Assembly: GCA_947044405.1 (NCBI GenBank) | Contig: CAMRHE010001068.1 | Location: 173,315 to 237,314, forward strand | Origin: Leptodactylus fallax | Lineage: Eukaryota; Chordata; Amphibia; Anura; Leptodactylidae | Length of the DNA stretch: 64,000 nucleotides | Reading direction: 5' to 3' | In this document: positions 59,601-61,815 of the stretch, in pieces | How positions within the stretch are numbered: the stretch's first letter is position 1 | Layout: the number at the start of each line of letters is the position of its first letter | The notes under the pieces: generated by a model | The model's input: the letters and a program-made list of their open reading frames with translations, nothing else | Told to the model about the DNA's origin: nothing | The model's database searches: none | Position numbers and translations under genes: made by a program

Positions 59601-59642
59601 GCCAAAGCGAAGAGGATGAAACTTTACTGGCAATTCAATCAG
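8114..59642 (+). CDS. GALNT18: GALNT18, nine internal coding exons (2-10), partial gene
   Basis: The spliced product is a polypeptide N-acetylgalactosaminyltransferase-family protein, a type II membrane protein of the early secretory pathway. Nine exons join in frame and give about 480 of roughly 607 residues. In order they show a stem ([12 protein letters not shown]), the GT-A catalytic fold (VDDNS, the metal-site motif DAH, then YGGENVEL) and two of the three ricin-type lectin repeats (CLDQG, RCLVD). YGGEN in place of WGGEN marks the Y subfamily (GALNT8/9/17/18). The stem and the stretch [16 protein letters not shown] match GALNT18 rather than its paralogues, by my memory of the human proteins. 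GALNT18 is reported, as I recall, to be ER-localised with little or no transferase activity of its own. Exon 1 with the signal anchor and exon 11 with the stop lie outside the window. Introns 3 and 6 are very large because of tandem arrays. No frameshift or stop interrupts the exons. Confidence 0.93.
8433..8745. repeat. 27-bp tandem array with homopolymer interruption
   Basis: About nine copies of a unit built on CTATGGGGCACCTCTG and CCCTTTTCC. Copies are 26-27 bp, so frames stay open on both strands without coding meaning. The middle of the array (about 8561-8620) is replaced by long C runs with GGGG islands. Confidence 0.92.
8746..9237. other. Intron 2 unique stretch
   Basis: No gene or recognised element. 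It includes a short GC-rich patch around 9120-9180 containing ATGGCCGCC, and AT-rich sequence around 9010-9110. Confidence 0.5.
9238..9520. repeat. 39-bp GC-rich tandem array
   Basis: Seven nearly identical copies of a unit containing GGCGCCGCTCGTCCCCCTGA and CAGTCACTGCTGT. Low divergence suggests recent expansion. Confidence 0.95.
9521..10015. other. Intron 2 unique stretch
   Basis: No gene seen. The last part (about 9960-10015) already contains TCTAAGCCTA and CACACATGATAGGCTTAGAT, the apparent ancestor of the following array. Confidence 0.5.
10016..10615. repeat. About 38-bp tandem array (GGCTTAGATACAGC)
   Basis: About 15 diverged copies containing GGGCTTAGATACAGCTGATA then GCACCACACGTGATTGAT. 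Copies alternate between CACGTGATTGATG and CACTTGGTTGATG subtypes. The variation is higher than in neighbouring arrays, suggesting an older array. A related dispersed copy is at about 42425-42510. Confidence 0.92.
10616..11245. other. Intron 2 unique stretch
   Basis: No gene is recognised. Sequence composition is mixed, and part of 10660-10930 may be an old dispersed repeat that I cannot name. Confidence 0.45.
11246..11560. repeat. SINE-like dispersed repeat, family A
   Basis: It begins TTAAAGGGGTTTTCTG and carries GATACTGATGACCTATTCTG, CAGCTCAGTCCCATTCAAG, TTGTGCTTGGTA and CCCACAGATCA. The same block order recurs at about 23838-24080, 37515-37805, 38578-38905, 39050-39335, 50331-50670 and 58715-59060. 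It is non-coding. I recall similar repeats from frog genomes but do not know its formal name. Confidence 0.75.
11716..13195. repeat. 38-bp tandem array with 152-bp higher-order repeat
   Basis: About 39 units built on ACTACACTTCCTGTCCACAC and TGCAGCACTATCCCTATG. A second subtype has TTCCTGGTCACAATATAGC in place of TGTCCACACTGCAGC. The variant GGTATCTCTATG recurs at 12249, 12401 and 12553, exactly 152 bp (four units) apart. Confidence 0.95.
13196..13604. other. Intron 2 unique stretch
   Basis: No gene is recognised. Around 13340-13480 there are short open frames on both strands without homology that I can see. ATCATAAATATTAATATGG near 13462 is AT-rich and could be old conserved sequence. Confidence 0.45.
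13605..14410. repeat. About 91-bp tandem array, degenerate at the 3' end
   Basis: Five good copies and several decayed ones of a unit with TGAAATACTCTGTGCTGCTG, CTCCTCCCACTATGTAAC and TCTATAAGATCAGCACACTC. Copies after about 14080 lose parts and diverge, so the array has a fresh 5' side and a decayed 3' side. Confidence 0.92.
14411..14875. other. Intron 2 unique stretch
   Basis: No gene is recognised. Around 14780-14840, TGACACTACAAGTACCAGCA followed by AGGGCATGCTGAAA looks like a dispersed repeat fragment. Confidence 0.45.
14876..16015. repeat. Field of about 28 TGTGATGTCACA motifs
   Basis: A conserved 10-14 bp core (TTGTGATGTCACAG with CATAG, TTACA and ACAAT variants) recurs every 30-45 bp. 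The sequence between cores is much more diverged (GCTTACCTGACTAAAA-like). It probably arose as an old tandem array of about 38 bp. The core TGATGTCA resembles a CRE/ATF half-palindrome. A (GTTT)n microsatellite lies inside at about 15795-15825. Confidence 0.85.
15795..15825. repeat. (GTTT)n microsatellite
   Basis: Seven or so perfect GTTT units between two copies of the TGATGTCA-motif field. Confidence 0.95.
16158..16324 (+). CDS. GALNT18: GALNT18 exon 3 (start of GT-A catalytic domain)
   Basis: The exon encodes 55 full codons from [17 protein letters not shown] to ILVDDNSNN. This is the first beta-alpha part of the GT-A fold, with the nucleotide-sugar motif VDDNS near its end. NLT is an N-glycosylation sequon at a position where human GALNT18 also has one (NLS, from memory). 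The acceptor is ttccaccacag, the donor is gtgggt at 16325, and it enters in phase 2 and leaves in phase 1. The intron donor has G instead of A at +4, a mild departure from consensus. Confidence 0.94.
16325..16700. other. Intron 3 start, with family C repeat fragment
   Basis: Around 16430-16480, CACAGCAAGCAGAGATGTTG matches a block seen again near 25110-25150 (reverse), 51098-51115 (partial), 51400-51420 and 58660-58680. No gene is seen. Confidence 0.6.
16703..16929. mobile_element. Foldback (MITE-like) inverted repeat, 71-bp arms
   Basis: The left arm 16703-16773 and the right arm 16859-16929 are reverse complements at 61 of 71 positions with no gap. They share CGCCGCTCCTGAGCAAT at the outer end and ATGTAACTAGA inside. 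The 85-bp loop is unrelated sequence. It has no coding capacity. It could be a non-autonomous DNA transposon or a remnant. I did not identify a target-site duplication with confidence. Confidence 0.8.
16930..17990. other. Intron 3 stretch, partly repeat-derived
   Basis: At 17185-17260, GAAGTTAATTAAATTATCAA next to a GC-rich segment resembles conserved non-coding DNA. From about 17380 to 17680, a block starting TTAAAGGGATGCCACACTGA looks like a dispersed repeat. No gene is seen. Confidence 0.4.
17998..20050. repeat. 17-bp pyrimidine-rich tandem array
   Basis: About 120 copies of ACTGTCCCTCCGCTCTT with CCATT and CTATT variants at the end. The + strand has a strong pyrimidine bias. Because 17 is not a multiple of 3, each frame cycles every 51 bp through the same stop-free 17-residue pattern, so more than one + frame is open for about 800 codons. 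None is coding. Confidence 0.97.
20051..20407. other. Pyrimidine-rich tail of the 17-bp array
   Basis: C/T-rich, low-complexity sequence with repeated TCCTCCTGTACCC-like words. It is a decayed repeat rather than a gene. Confidence 0.6.
20408..20514. repeat. 19-bp tandem array
   Basis: About five and a half perfect copies of CTCCTGCCCCTAATTCTGC. Confidence 0.95.
20515..21821. other. Intron 3 unique stretch
   Basis: I see no gene or named element in these 1.3 kb. AT-rich and GC-rich patches alternate. Confidence 0.5.
21822..22972. repeat. 30-bp tandem array
   Basis: About 38 copies of a unit with GATGGTCTGTATCCTGATAA then TCCGGCACAC. A few copies are 28 bp (CCTGTAATCC), and a subset reads GATGATCC from 22690 onward. 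A 30-bp period keeps both strands open over hundreds of codons (10-residue peptide repeats), which explains the apparent long proteins here. Confidence 0.97.
22973..23730. other. Repeat-poor stretch, possible conserved non-coding DNA
   Basis: No repeat family is recognised. It contains GGACTAATTAACAGTGACAA near 23292 and AGAATTAATTAATCTCTGTC near 23430, then about 200 bp of complex sequence. Homeodomain-type TAATTA cores and the lack of repeats suggest a regulatory element, but no comparison was possible. Confidence 0.35.
23735..23827. repeat. Short foldback with 21-bp arms
   Basis: ACCCAGCTTTCCCAGACTCC(T) at 23735-23755 is the reverse complement, with one mismatch, of (A)GGAGTCTGAGAAAGCTGGGT at 23807-23827. 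The arm word ACCCAGCTTTCCCAGA recurs singly near 31150, 31347, 31628, 62955 and 63350, so it belongs to a dispersed family. Confidence 0.8.
23838..24740. repeat. Two to three clustered family A SINE-like copies
   Basis: The first copy starts TTAAAGGGGTTTTCTGGGAC and holds CTCAGTCCCATCCAAGTGAA and GGCGCTGTGCTTGGTAAG. Then come partial copies with GACCCCCACAGATCAG (about 24390) and ATGATGGGCCACAGGATAGG (about 24544). This looks like a nested or serial insertion site. Confidence 0.65.
24741..25920. other. Intron 3 stretch with repeat fragments
   Basis: Around 24880-25030, TTTGCTACAATTGTATCCAG is a block of the family B repeat that recurs at 59055-59340. Around 25080-25170 lies a family C fragment. 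The rest shows no gene or known element. Confidence 0.45.
25940..29420. repeat. 35-bp AT-rich tandem array, 3.5 kb
   Basis: About 100 copies of a unit with TTCTTGTACATAGGAGCAGT then ATTATAGTAGTTATA. Copies vary only in the number of G's in TAGG(A/G)G(G)CAG. I recall this minisatellite as very widespread in frog genomes. Several short scrambled patches break it (see findings). Confidence 0.97.
29421..29838. other. Intron 3 unique stretch
   Basis: No gene seen. It lies between the 35-bp array and the Tc1 fragment. Confidence 0.45.
29978..30110. repeat. Dispersed repeat inserted in the Tc1 leader
   Basis: It contains GACTCACAGTCTATAATCCC, AGAATGTGGAAGGAAACCCA and AAACACGGGGAGAACATACA, words of a common fish/amphibian dispersed repeat. 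It sits between two halves of the Tc1 5' region, so it inserted after the Tc1 copy. Confidence 0.65.
30262..30510 (+). pseudogene. Tc1 transposase N-terminal remnant
   Basis: Only the paired-type DNA-binding start is left, with a frameshift after about 36 codons and no catalytic domain. It cannot encode a working transposase. Confidence 0.75.
30511..31139. other. Intron 3 stretch
   Basis: No gene seen. At 30540-30590, GCGGTGGCTGCAGAGCTGAA resembles a dispersed-repeat fragment. Confidence 0.4.
31140..31660. repeat. Cluster of ACCCAGCTTTCCCAGA repeats
   Basis: Five diverged copies at about 31148, 31347, 31493, 31560 and 31628, most followed by CTGAATG or CAGG and 60-200 bp of AT-rich sequence. 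It is the same family as the foldback at 23735. An A12/T9 run at about 31230-31258 can form a small hairpin. Confidence 0.6.
31661..31892. other. Unique sequence before the purine tract
   Basis: No gene seen. It is mixed sequence with CAACGTGAACTGAGGAATTT and ACAATTAAGAATCAGGAGCC words of unknown meaning. Confidence 0.4.
31893..32752. repeat. 860-bp polypurine (GGAA-rich) tract
   Basis: The + strand is almost entirely A and G, made of GGAAGGA, GGATGGA, GAGAGGAAA and GGACAGA words without a fixed period. The minus strand is therefore stop-poor and gives spurious S/F/P/L-rich frames. Confidence 0.93.
32753..33714. other. Intron 3 unique stretch
   Basis: No gene is recognised. The part 33080-33600 is repeat-poor and may hold conserved non-coding sequence. 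Confidence 0.4.
33715..34445 (+). repeat. 74/97-bp repeat family, forward array
   Basis: About nine copies. The basic 74-bp unit has TATTATACTCCAGAGCTGCG, CTCACTATTCTGCTGGTAC and GTGTACATACATTACATTAC. A 97-bp form adds TACTGATCCTGAGTTACATC. It is the same family as 43355-45708 and 59889-61815. Confidence 0.95.
34446..35010. other. Intron 3 end
   Basis: No gene other than the exon 4 acceptor is present. The part 34790-34970 is repeat-poor and AT-rich (TTATTTATAGATGCTCCC) and might be conserved. Confidence 0.4.
35011..35194 (+). CDS. GALNT18: GALNT18 exon 4 (catalytic domain, DAH metal motif)
   Basis: It runs from [15 protein letters not shown] to [32 protein letters not shown] is the conserved donor-binding stretch. 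DAH is the family's DxH manganese motif, so the metal ligands are present even though this subfamily is weak or inactive in assays. The acceptor tatattacag lies after an AT-rich tract, and the donor is gtgagt. Entry phase is 1 and exit phase is 2 (TG|G, Trp). The upstream intron is about 18.7 kb, the largest in the window. Confidence 0.95.
35195..35832. other. Intron 4 (638 bp)
   Basis: A short intron without tandem repeats. CATCCAGAGCTGCATTAGTA and the following CCTGTTAGCTCTCAGGCTGC look like a dispersed-repeat fragment. Confidence 0.6.
35833..36030 (+). CDS. GALNT18: GALNT18 exon 5 (catalytic domain)
   Basis: The exon encodes [15 protein letters not shown], then [33 protein letters not shown] and ENATAPI. 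WELWCRY and the TAPIR/SPALIG junction with the next exon are standard GALNT landmarks. NAT is an N-glycosylation sequon. The acceptor is ctttccctccag. The donor gtacaa is weak at +4 to +6, but the frame and the family alignment fix it. Entry and exit are both phase 2. Confidence 0.94.
36031..36834. other. Intron 5 (804 bp)
   Basis: It contains a dispersed-repeat-like middle and two poly-T runs at about 36521-36538 and 36586-36615. The last 180 bp before exon 6 hold another repeat-like block (GGAGGAGGGTCGTGTCTGTG). No gene. Confidence 0.5.
36835..36949 (+). CDS. GALNT18: GALNT18 exon 6 (Gal/GalNAc-T motif, YGGEN)
   Basis: It encodes [20 protein letters not shown] followed by [26 protein letters not shown] sits where most GALNTs have WGGENxE. 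The Trp-to-Tyr change defines the Y subfamily and is associated with poor activity in vitro. The Glu of GGEN is kept. The acceptor is gtttgctttag, the donor is gtaaga, and it enters in phase 2 and leaves in phase 0. Confidence 0.94.
37080..37510. repeat. Degenerate LINE-like dispersed repeat (minus-sense)
   Basis: Words such as CATAGTTTCACTGCTCTTAC, GTAAAGAAGCCCAG, TCTCTGCACCCGCTCCAG and TTATTTGCCTTGGCAGCCGC are characteristic of an abundant amphibian repeat that I recall as LINE-derived. The copy has lost internal parts. Family assignment is uncertain. Confidence 0.55.
37515..37805. repeat. SINE-like dispersed repeat, family A
   Basis: It holds GATGACCCATCCTTAGGATA, GTCACATGGTACAGTAGCAG, TCCAGTGAATGGGGCTCATC and GGCGCTGTGCTTGATATTCA, in the usual family A order. 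Confidence 0.75.
37806..38577. other. Intron 6 unique stretch
   Basis: No gene seen. The part 37960-38280 is complex and repeat-poor. Confidence 0.45.
38578..38905. repeat. SINE-like dispersed repeat, family A
   Basis: It starts AAAAGGGTTTTCCAGGACAT and includes CTGAATGGGCTGAGCTGCGA, GGCGCTGTGCTTGGTAGGTA and ATCCTAAGGACAGGTCACCA. Confidence 0.75.
39050..39335. repeat. SINE-like dispersed repeat, family A (reverse order)
   Basis: It holds CTGAATACCAAGCACAGCAC before TTGAATGGGACTGAGCTACT and GGTGTCAGACCCCCTCGCTT, ending at AAATCCCTTTAA. Confidence 0.65.
39336..41085. other. Intron 6 stretch, mostly unique
   Basis: The part 39350-39900 is repeat-poor and GC-mixed, and could hold conserved elements. 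The part 40140-40380 (GGAAGAGCAGACAGAGGAAG, ending CCTTTAAGGAGG) looks like a dispersed repeat. No gene with recognisable homology. Confidence 0.4.
41086..41330. repeat. Dispersed repeat (GATGTCACAGCTTAGCTCC)
   Basis: ACCACTGAGCCATCATTACA, ATAGATGATGTCACAGCTTA and CTCAGGCAAGATGGCAGCCC are words of a dispersed amphibian repeat that I recall but cannot name. Confidence 0.5.
41331..43354. other. Intron 6 stretch
   Basis: Mostly unique sequence. At 42425-42510 there is a fragment (GTATCACACATGCTAGGATT) related to the array at 10016-10615. The part 42570-43050 is open on both strands for about 140 codons without recognisable homology, and I do not call a gene. Confidence 0.4.
43355..45708 (-). 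repeat. 74/97-bp repeat family, reverse array, 2.35 kb
   Basis: About 28 copies in the opposite orientation to the 33715-34445 array, read here as TGTACACAGTGACTGTACCA, GCAGAATAGTGAGCGCAGCT and CTGGAGTATAATACAGGAT. The 74-bp and 97-bp forms are intermixed. Two patches (43943-43972 and 44680-44752) are scrambled. Confidence 0.95.
45709..46767. other. Intron 6 end, partly repeat-poor
   Basis: The part 45880-46110 has AGCATAAATAATTGACGTAC and GGTAATGAAGGTATAATTTG with no repeat signature, a possible conserved non-coding element. The part 46310-46560 repeats ACCATCAGCAAGTAG twice (46396, 46520). No gene besides the exon 7 acceptor. Confidence 0.4.
46768..46953 (+). CDS. GALNT18: GALNT18 exon 7 (end of catalytic domain)
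   Basis: The exon has 62 whole codons, starting [20 protein letters not shown] and ending [28 protein letters not shown] carries the last His of the metal site. [19 protein letters not shown] is the lid-loop region and is the most GALNT18-specific stretch in the window. The acceptor is tatttcctag and the donor is gtgagt. Both ends are phase 0. It sits close to a 29-bp tandem array that begins about 220 bp downstream. Confidence 0.95.
47165..47975. repeat. 29-31-bp tandem array, first block
   Basis: About 27 copies of GGGTGACTGTGATGGTCCGG plus TCTTTTCTA or TCTTGTATA. A subtype reads GACATGGTGATGGTGCGG or GACGTGGTGATGATCCGC and alternates regularly between 47580 and 47790. The minus strand is stop-free. 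Confidence 0.95.
47976..48349. other. Intron 7 unique stretch
   Basis: No gene or recognised repeat. Confidence 0.45.
48350..48467. repeat. 22-bp array carrying five CACGTG E-boxes
   Basis: Five copies of AACAGACGCCATCATCACGT plus G(T/C). CACGTG occurs at 48370, 48392, 48414, 48436 and 48458, always 22 bp apart, each within TCACGTG. Confidence 0.93.
48468..49287. other. Intron 7 unique stretch
   Basis: No gene seen. ATTAGGTCACCAGGTGACGG near 48612 contains a CAGGTG E-box in a short palindrome (GTCACCAGGTGAC). Confidence 0.45.
49288..50330. repeat. 29-31-bp tandem array, second block, with higher-order order
   Basis: It is the same family as 47165-47975 (GGTGCGGTCTTGTATAGGGT). Diverged units such as GGTGCGATTTTGTTTTGGAT and GGTGCGGTCATGTATGGGGT recur together as a block several units long (around 49650-49760, 49950-50060 and 50150-50250). 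A G/T homopolymer patch at 49428-49550 interrupts it. Confidence 0.93.
50331..50670. repeat. SINE-like dispersed repeat, family A-related
   Basis: GGTTGGACCATTGGGACCCT, CTCTTGTGATCAGTGGGGGT and CACCTATCCTTTGATTAGAT lead to CACCCCTTTAAGACC. It follows directly on the 29-bp array. Confidence 0.6.
50798..50935 (+). CDS. GALNT18: GALNT18 exon 8 (catalytic-lectin linker)
   Basis: It has 46 codons, beginning [20 protein letters not shown] and ending [13 protein letters not shown]. The [15 protein letters not shown] stretch closes the catalytic domain and leads into the lectin domain. The acceptor tctcccccgcag follows a strong pyrimidine tract, the donor is gtgagt, and both ends are phase 0. Confidence 0.95.
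50936..52351. other. Intron 8 first part
   Basis: A dispersed repeat (family C) spans about 51020-51425 (TGTATTTTTCTAATACACTT, ATCTCTGCTTGCTGTCATGG). The rest, including 51700-51950, is unique with no gene. Around 51960-52230 more repeat-like words (CCATGACAGAGCTCATGGAG, TTTAAGGGGTTGTCTGGGGA) occur. Confidence 0.5.
52352..53262. repeat. 33-bp G-rich tandem array
   Basis: About 27 copies of GATGGGGGCTGGTTCTGATC then CTGTGACCCGGGG. Variation is limited to GATCC/GATCA, ACCCGGGGG/ACTCGGGC and GAT/TAT. A 33-bp period keeps both strands open (11-residue repeats such as [11 protein letters not shown] on the minus strand), but nothing else supports coding. Confidence 0.96.
53263..54266. other. Intron 8 end, possible conserved element
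   Basis: The part 53340-53420 has a dispersed-repeat fragment (ACAACTACAACTCCCAGCAT). The part 53560-53740 is repeat-poor with ATGAGTTTGTTAATCAGATG and TTTGATTAATATGTCATTTT, AT-rich homeodomain-like words. A (GGC)n run lies at about 53749-53762. Confidence 0.4.
54267..54362 (+). CDS. GALNT18: GALNT18 exon 9 (first lectin repeat)
   Basis: This short exon of 32 codons encodes [19 protein letters not shown] and [15 protein letters not shown] is the alpha repeat of the C-terminal ricin B-type lectin domain, which in this family binds GalNAc on partly glycosylated substrates. The acceptor follows a T-rich run ending ttttag. The donor gtttgt is weak at +3. Both ends are phase 0. Confidence 0.93.
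54363..56560. other. Intron 9 first part
   Basis: Mostly unique sequence with short repeat fragments (CCCGGAATACCCCTTTAATT near 54773, TCTTAAAGGGGAAGTGTAGT near 55599). C-run at about 56084-56097. No gene seen. Confidence 0.4.
56561..57210. repeat. Dispersed repeat block in intron 9
   Basis: TATAGTCTGCATTTTATCAC, CCTCTCCATAGACTTATATT and TGTTCATTTATGCAAAGTTT are words of an amphibian dispersed repeat recalled from other frog sequence. Non-coding. Name unknown. Confidence 0.5.
57211..58555. other. Intron 9 middle
   Basis: It starts with a short repeat fragment (ATTAAAGGGGTTGCACAAAC, 57298). The rest is unique with no gene seen. Confidence 0.4.
58556..59350. repeat. Serial dispersed repeats (families C, A, B)
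   Basis: Three blocks follow each other: family C (TTTCTAATAGACTTTATATA, CCTCTGCTTGCTGCGATTGA), family A (CCCACAGATCAGCTGATCAA, GGCGCTGTGCTTGGTATTAA) and family B (GTATCCAGAAACAGTGCCAC, CTCCAGACTGATACATTTCT). Confidence 0.65.
59478..59642 (+). CDS. GALNT18: GALNT18 exon 10 (second lectin repeat)
   Basis: It has 55 codons, from [17 protein letters not shown] through [19 protein letters not shown] to [16 protein letters not shown] is the beta repeat of the lectin domain, and LYWQF is the conserved core-packing stretch. The acceptor is cccgtctgcag and the donor is gtaatt. Both ends are phase 0. The gamma repeat and the C terminus should be in one more exon. Nothing matching it is visible in the remaining 4.3 kb, so it lies beyond the window. 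Confidence 0.94.
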
Positions 59643-59888
59643 GTAATTGTGCATCGAATGTTATATATACAGTGTGTATATATATATATACAGGGGGAGC
59701 AGAGCAGCTATATACCATGTCTGATATGTGTCACATGATACAGAATGAAGGGTATGTAAGATCATGTTCTAGTTTACACTGAATTCACACATGGCAGGTT
59801 TGTTATAGAAATTTCTGCATCTGAAAATCTGTTCCATTTATCTAAATTGGGTTGTTTTTGCAGCAGACTGTTATTCTGAATTTCAGCC
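59643..59888. other. Intron 10 start
   Basis: A short (TA)n run at about 59675-59692 and no gene. Confidence 0.5.
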
Positions 59889-60336
59889 TTTATTATACTC
59901 CAGAGCTGCACTCACTATTCTACTGGTACAGTCACTGTGTACATACATTACATTACTTATCCTGATTATACTCCAGAGCGGCGCCACTATTCGCTGATAC
60001 AGTCACTGTGTACATACATTATATTACTTATCCTGTACTGATCCTGAGTTACATCCTGTATTATACTCCAGAGCTGCGCTCACTATTCTGCTGGTACAGT
60101 CACTGTGTACATACATTACATTACATTACTTATCCTGTACTGATCCTGAGTTACATCCTGTATTATACACCAGAGCTGCGCTCACTATTCTACTGGTACA
60201 GTCACTGTGTACATACATTACATTACTTATCCTGTACTGATCCTGAGTTACATCCTGTATTATACTCCAGAGCTGCACTCACTATTCTGCTGGTACAGTC
60301 ACTGTGTACATACATTACATTACTTATCCTGTGCTG
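59889..60336 (+). repeat. 74/97-bp family, forward arm
   Basis: About five copies in the forward orientation (TATTATACTCCAGAGCTGCG), ending at CTTATCCTGTGCTGAAACTC, where the orientation flips. Confidence 0.94.
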
Positions 60337-61815
60337 AAACTCCACCAGCAGAATAGTGAGTGCAGCTCTGGAGTATAATACAGGATGTAACTCAGGATCA
60401 GTACAGGATAAGTAATGTAATGTATGTACACAATGACTGTACCAGCAGAATAGTGAGCGCCGCTCTGGAGTATAATACGGGATAAGTAATGTAATGTATG
60501 TACACAGTGCCTGTACCAGCAGAATAGTGAGCGCAGCTCTGGAGTATAATACAGGATAAGTAATGTAATGTATGTACACAGTGCCTGTACCAGCAGAATA
60601 GTGAGCGCAGCTCTGGAGTATACTGTAATACAGGATGTAACTCAGGATCAGTACAGGATAAGTAATGTAATGTATGTACACAGTGACTGTACCAGCAGAA
60701 TAGTGAGCGCAGCTCTGGAGTATAATACAGGATAAGTAATGTAATGTATGTACACAGTGACTGTACCAGCAGAATAGTGAGCGCAGCCCTGGAGTATAAT
60801 ACAGGATAAGTAATGTAATGTATGTACACAGTGACTGTACCAGCAGAATAGTGAGTGCAGCTCTGGAGTATAATACAGGATAAGTAATGTAATGTATGTA
60901 CACAGTGACTGCACCAGCAGAATAGTGAGCGCAGCTCTGGAGTATAATACAGGATGTAACTCAGGATCAGTACAGGATAAGTAATGTAATGTATGTACAC
61001 AGTGACTGCACCAGCAGAATAGTGAGTGCAGCTCTGGAGTATAATACAGGATGTAACTCAGGATCAGTACAGGATAAGTAATGTAATGTATATACACAGT
61101 GACTGTACCAGCAGAATAGTGAGCGCAGCTCTGGAGTATAATACAGGATGTAACTCAGGATCAGTACAGGATAAGTAATGTAATGTATGTGCACAGTGAC
61201 TGTACCAGCAGAATAGTGAGTGCAGCTCTGGAGTATAATACAGGATGTAACTCAGGATCAGTACAGGATAAGTAATGTAATGTATGTACACAGTGACTGT
61301 ACCAGCAGAATAGTGAGCGCAGCTCTGGAGTATAATACAGGATGTAACTCAGGATCAGTACAGGATAAGTAATGTAATGTAATGTATGTACACAGTGACT
61401 GCACCAGCAGAATAGTGAGCGCAGCTCTGGAGTATAATACAGGATGTAACTCAGGATCAGTACAGGATAAGTAATGTAATGTATGTACACAGTGACTGTA
61501 CCAGCAGAATAGTGAGCGCAGCTCTGGAGTATAATACAGGATAAGTAATGTAATGTATGACACAGTGACTGACCAGCAAATAATGGGGGCCGCGCCGGAA
61601 AAAAAAAAAAAACCCAACAAAAAAAAGCCCTAATACAGGATAAGTAATGTAATGTATGTACACAGTGACTGTACCAGCAGAATAGTGAGCGCAGCTCTGG
61701 AGTATAATACAGGATAAGTAATGTAATGTATGTACACAGTGACTGTACCAGCAGAATAGTGAGCGCTGCTCTGGAGTATAATACAGGATAGGTAATGTCA
61801 TGTTTATACACAGTG
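60337..61815 (-). repeat. 74/97-bp family, reverse arm
   Basis: About 17 copies in reverse orientation, starting CCACCAGCAGAATAGTGAGT. Between about 60900 and 61300 the 97-bp form is repeated with exact 97-bp spacing. A scrambled A-rich patch occurs at 61575-61630. Confidence 0.95.
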
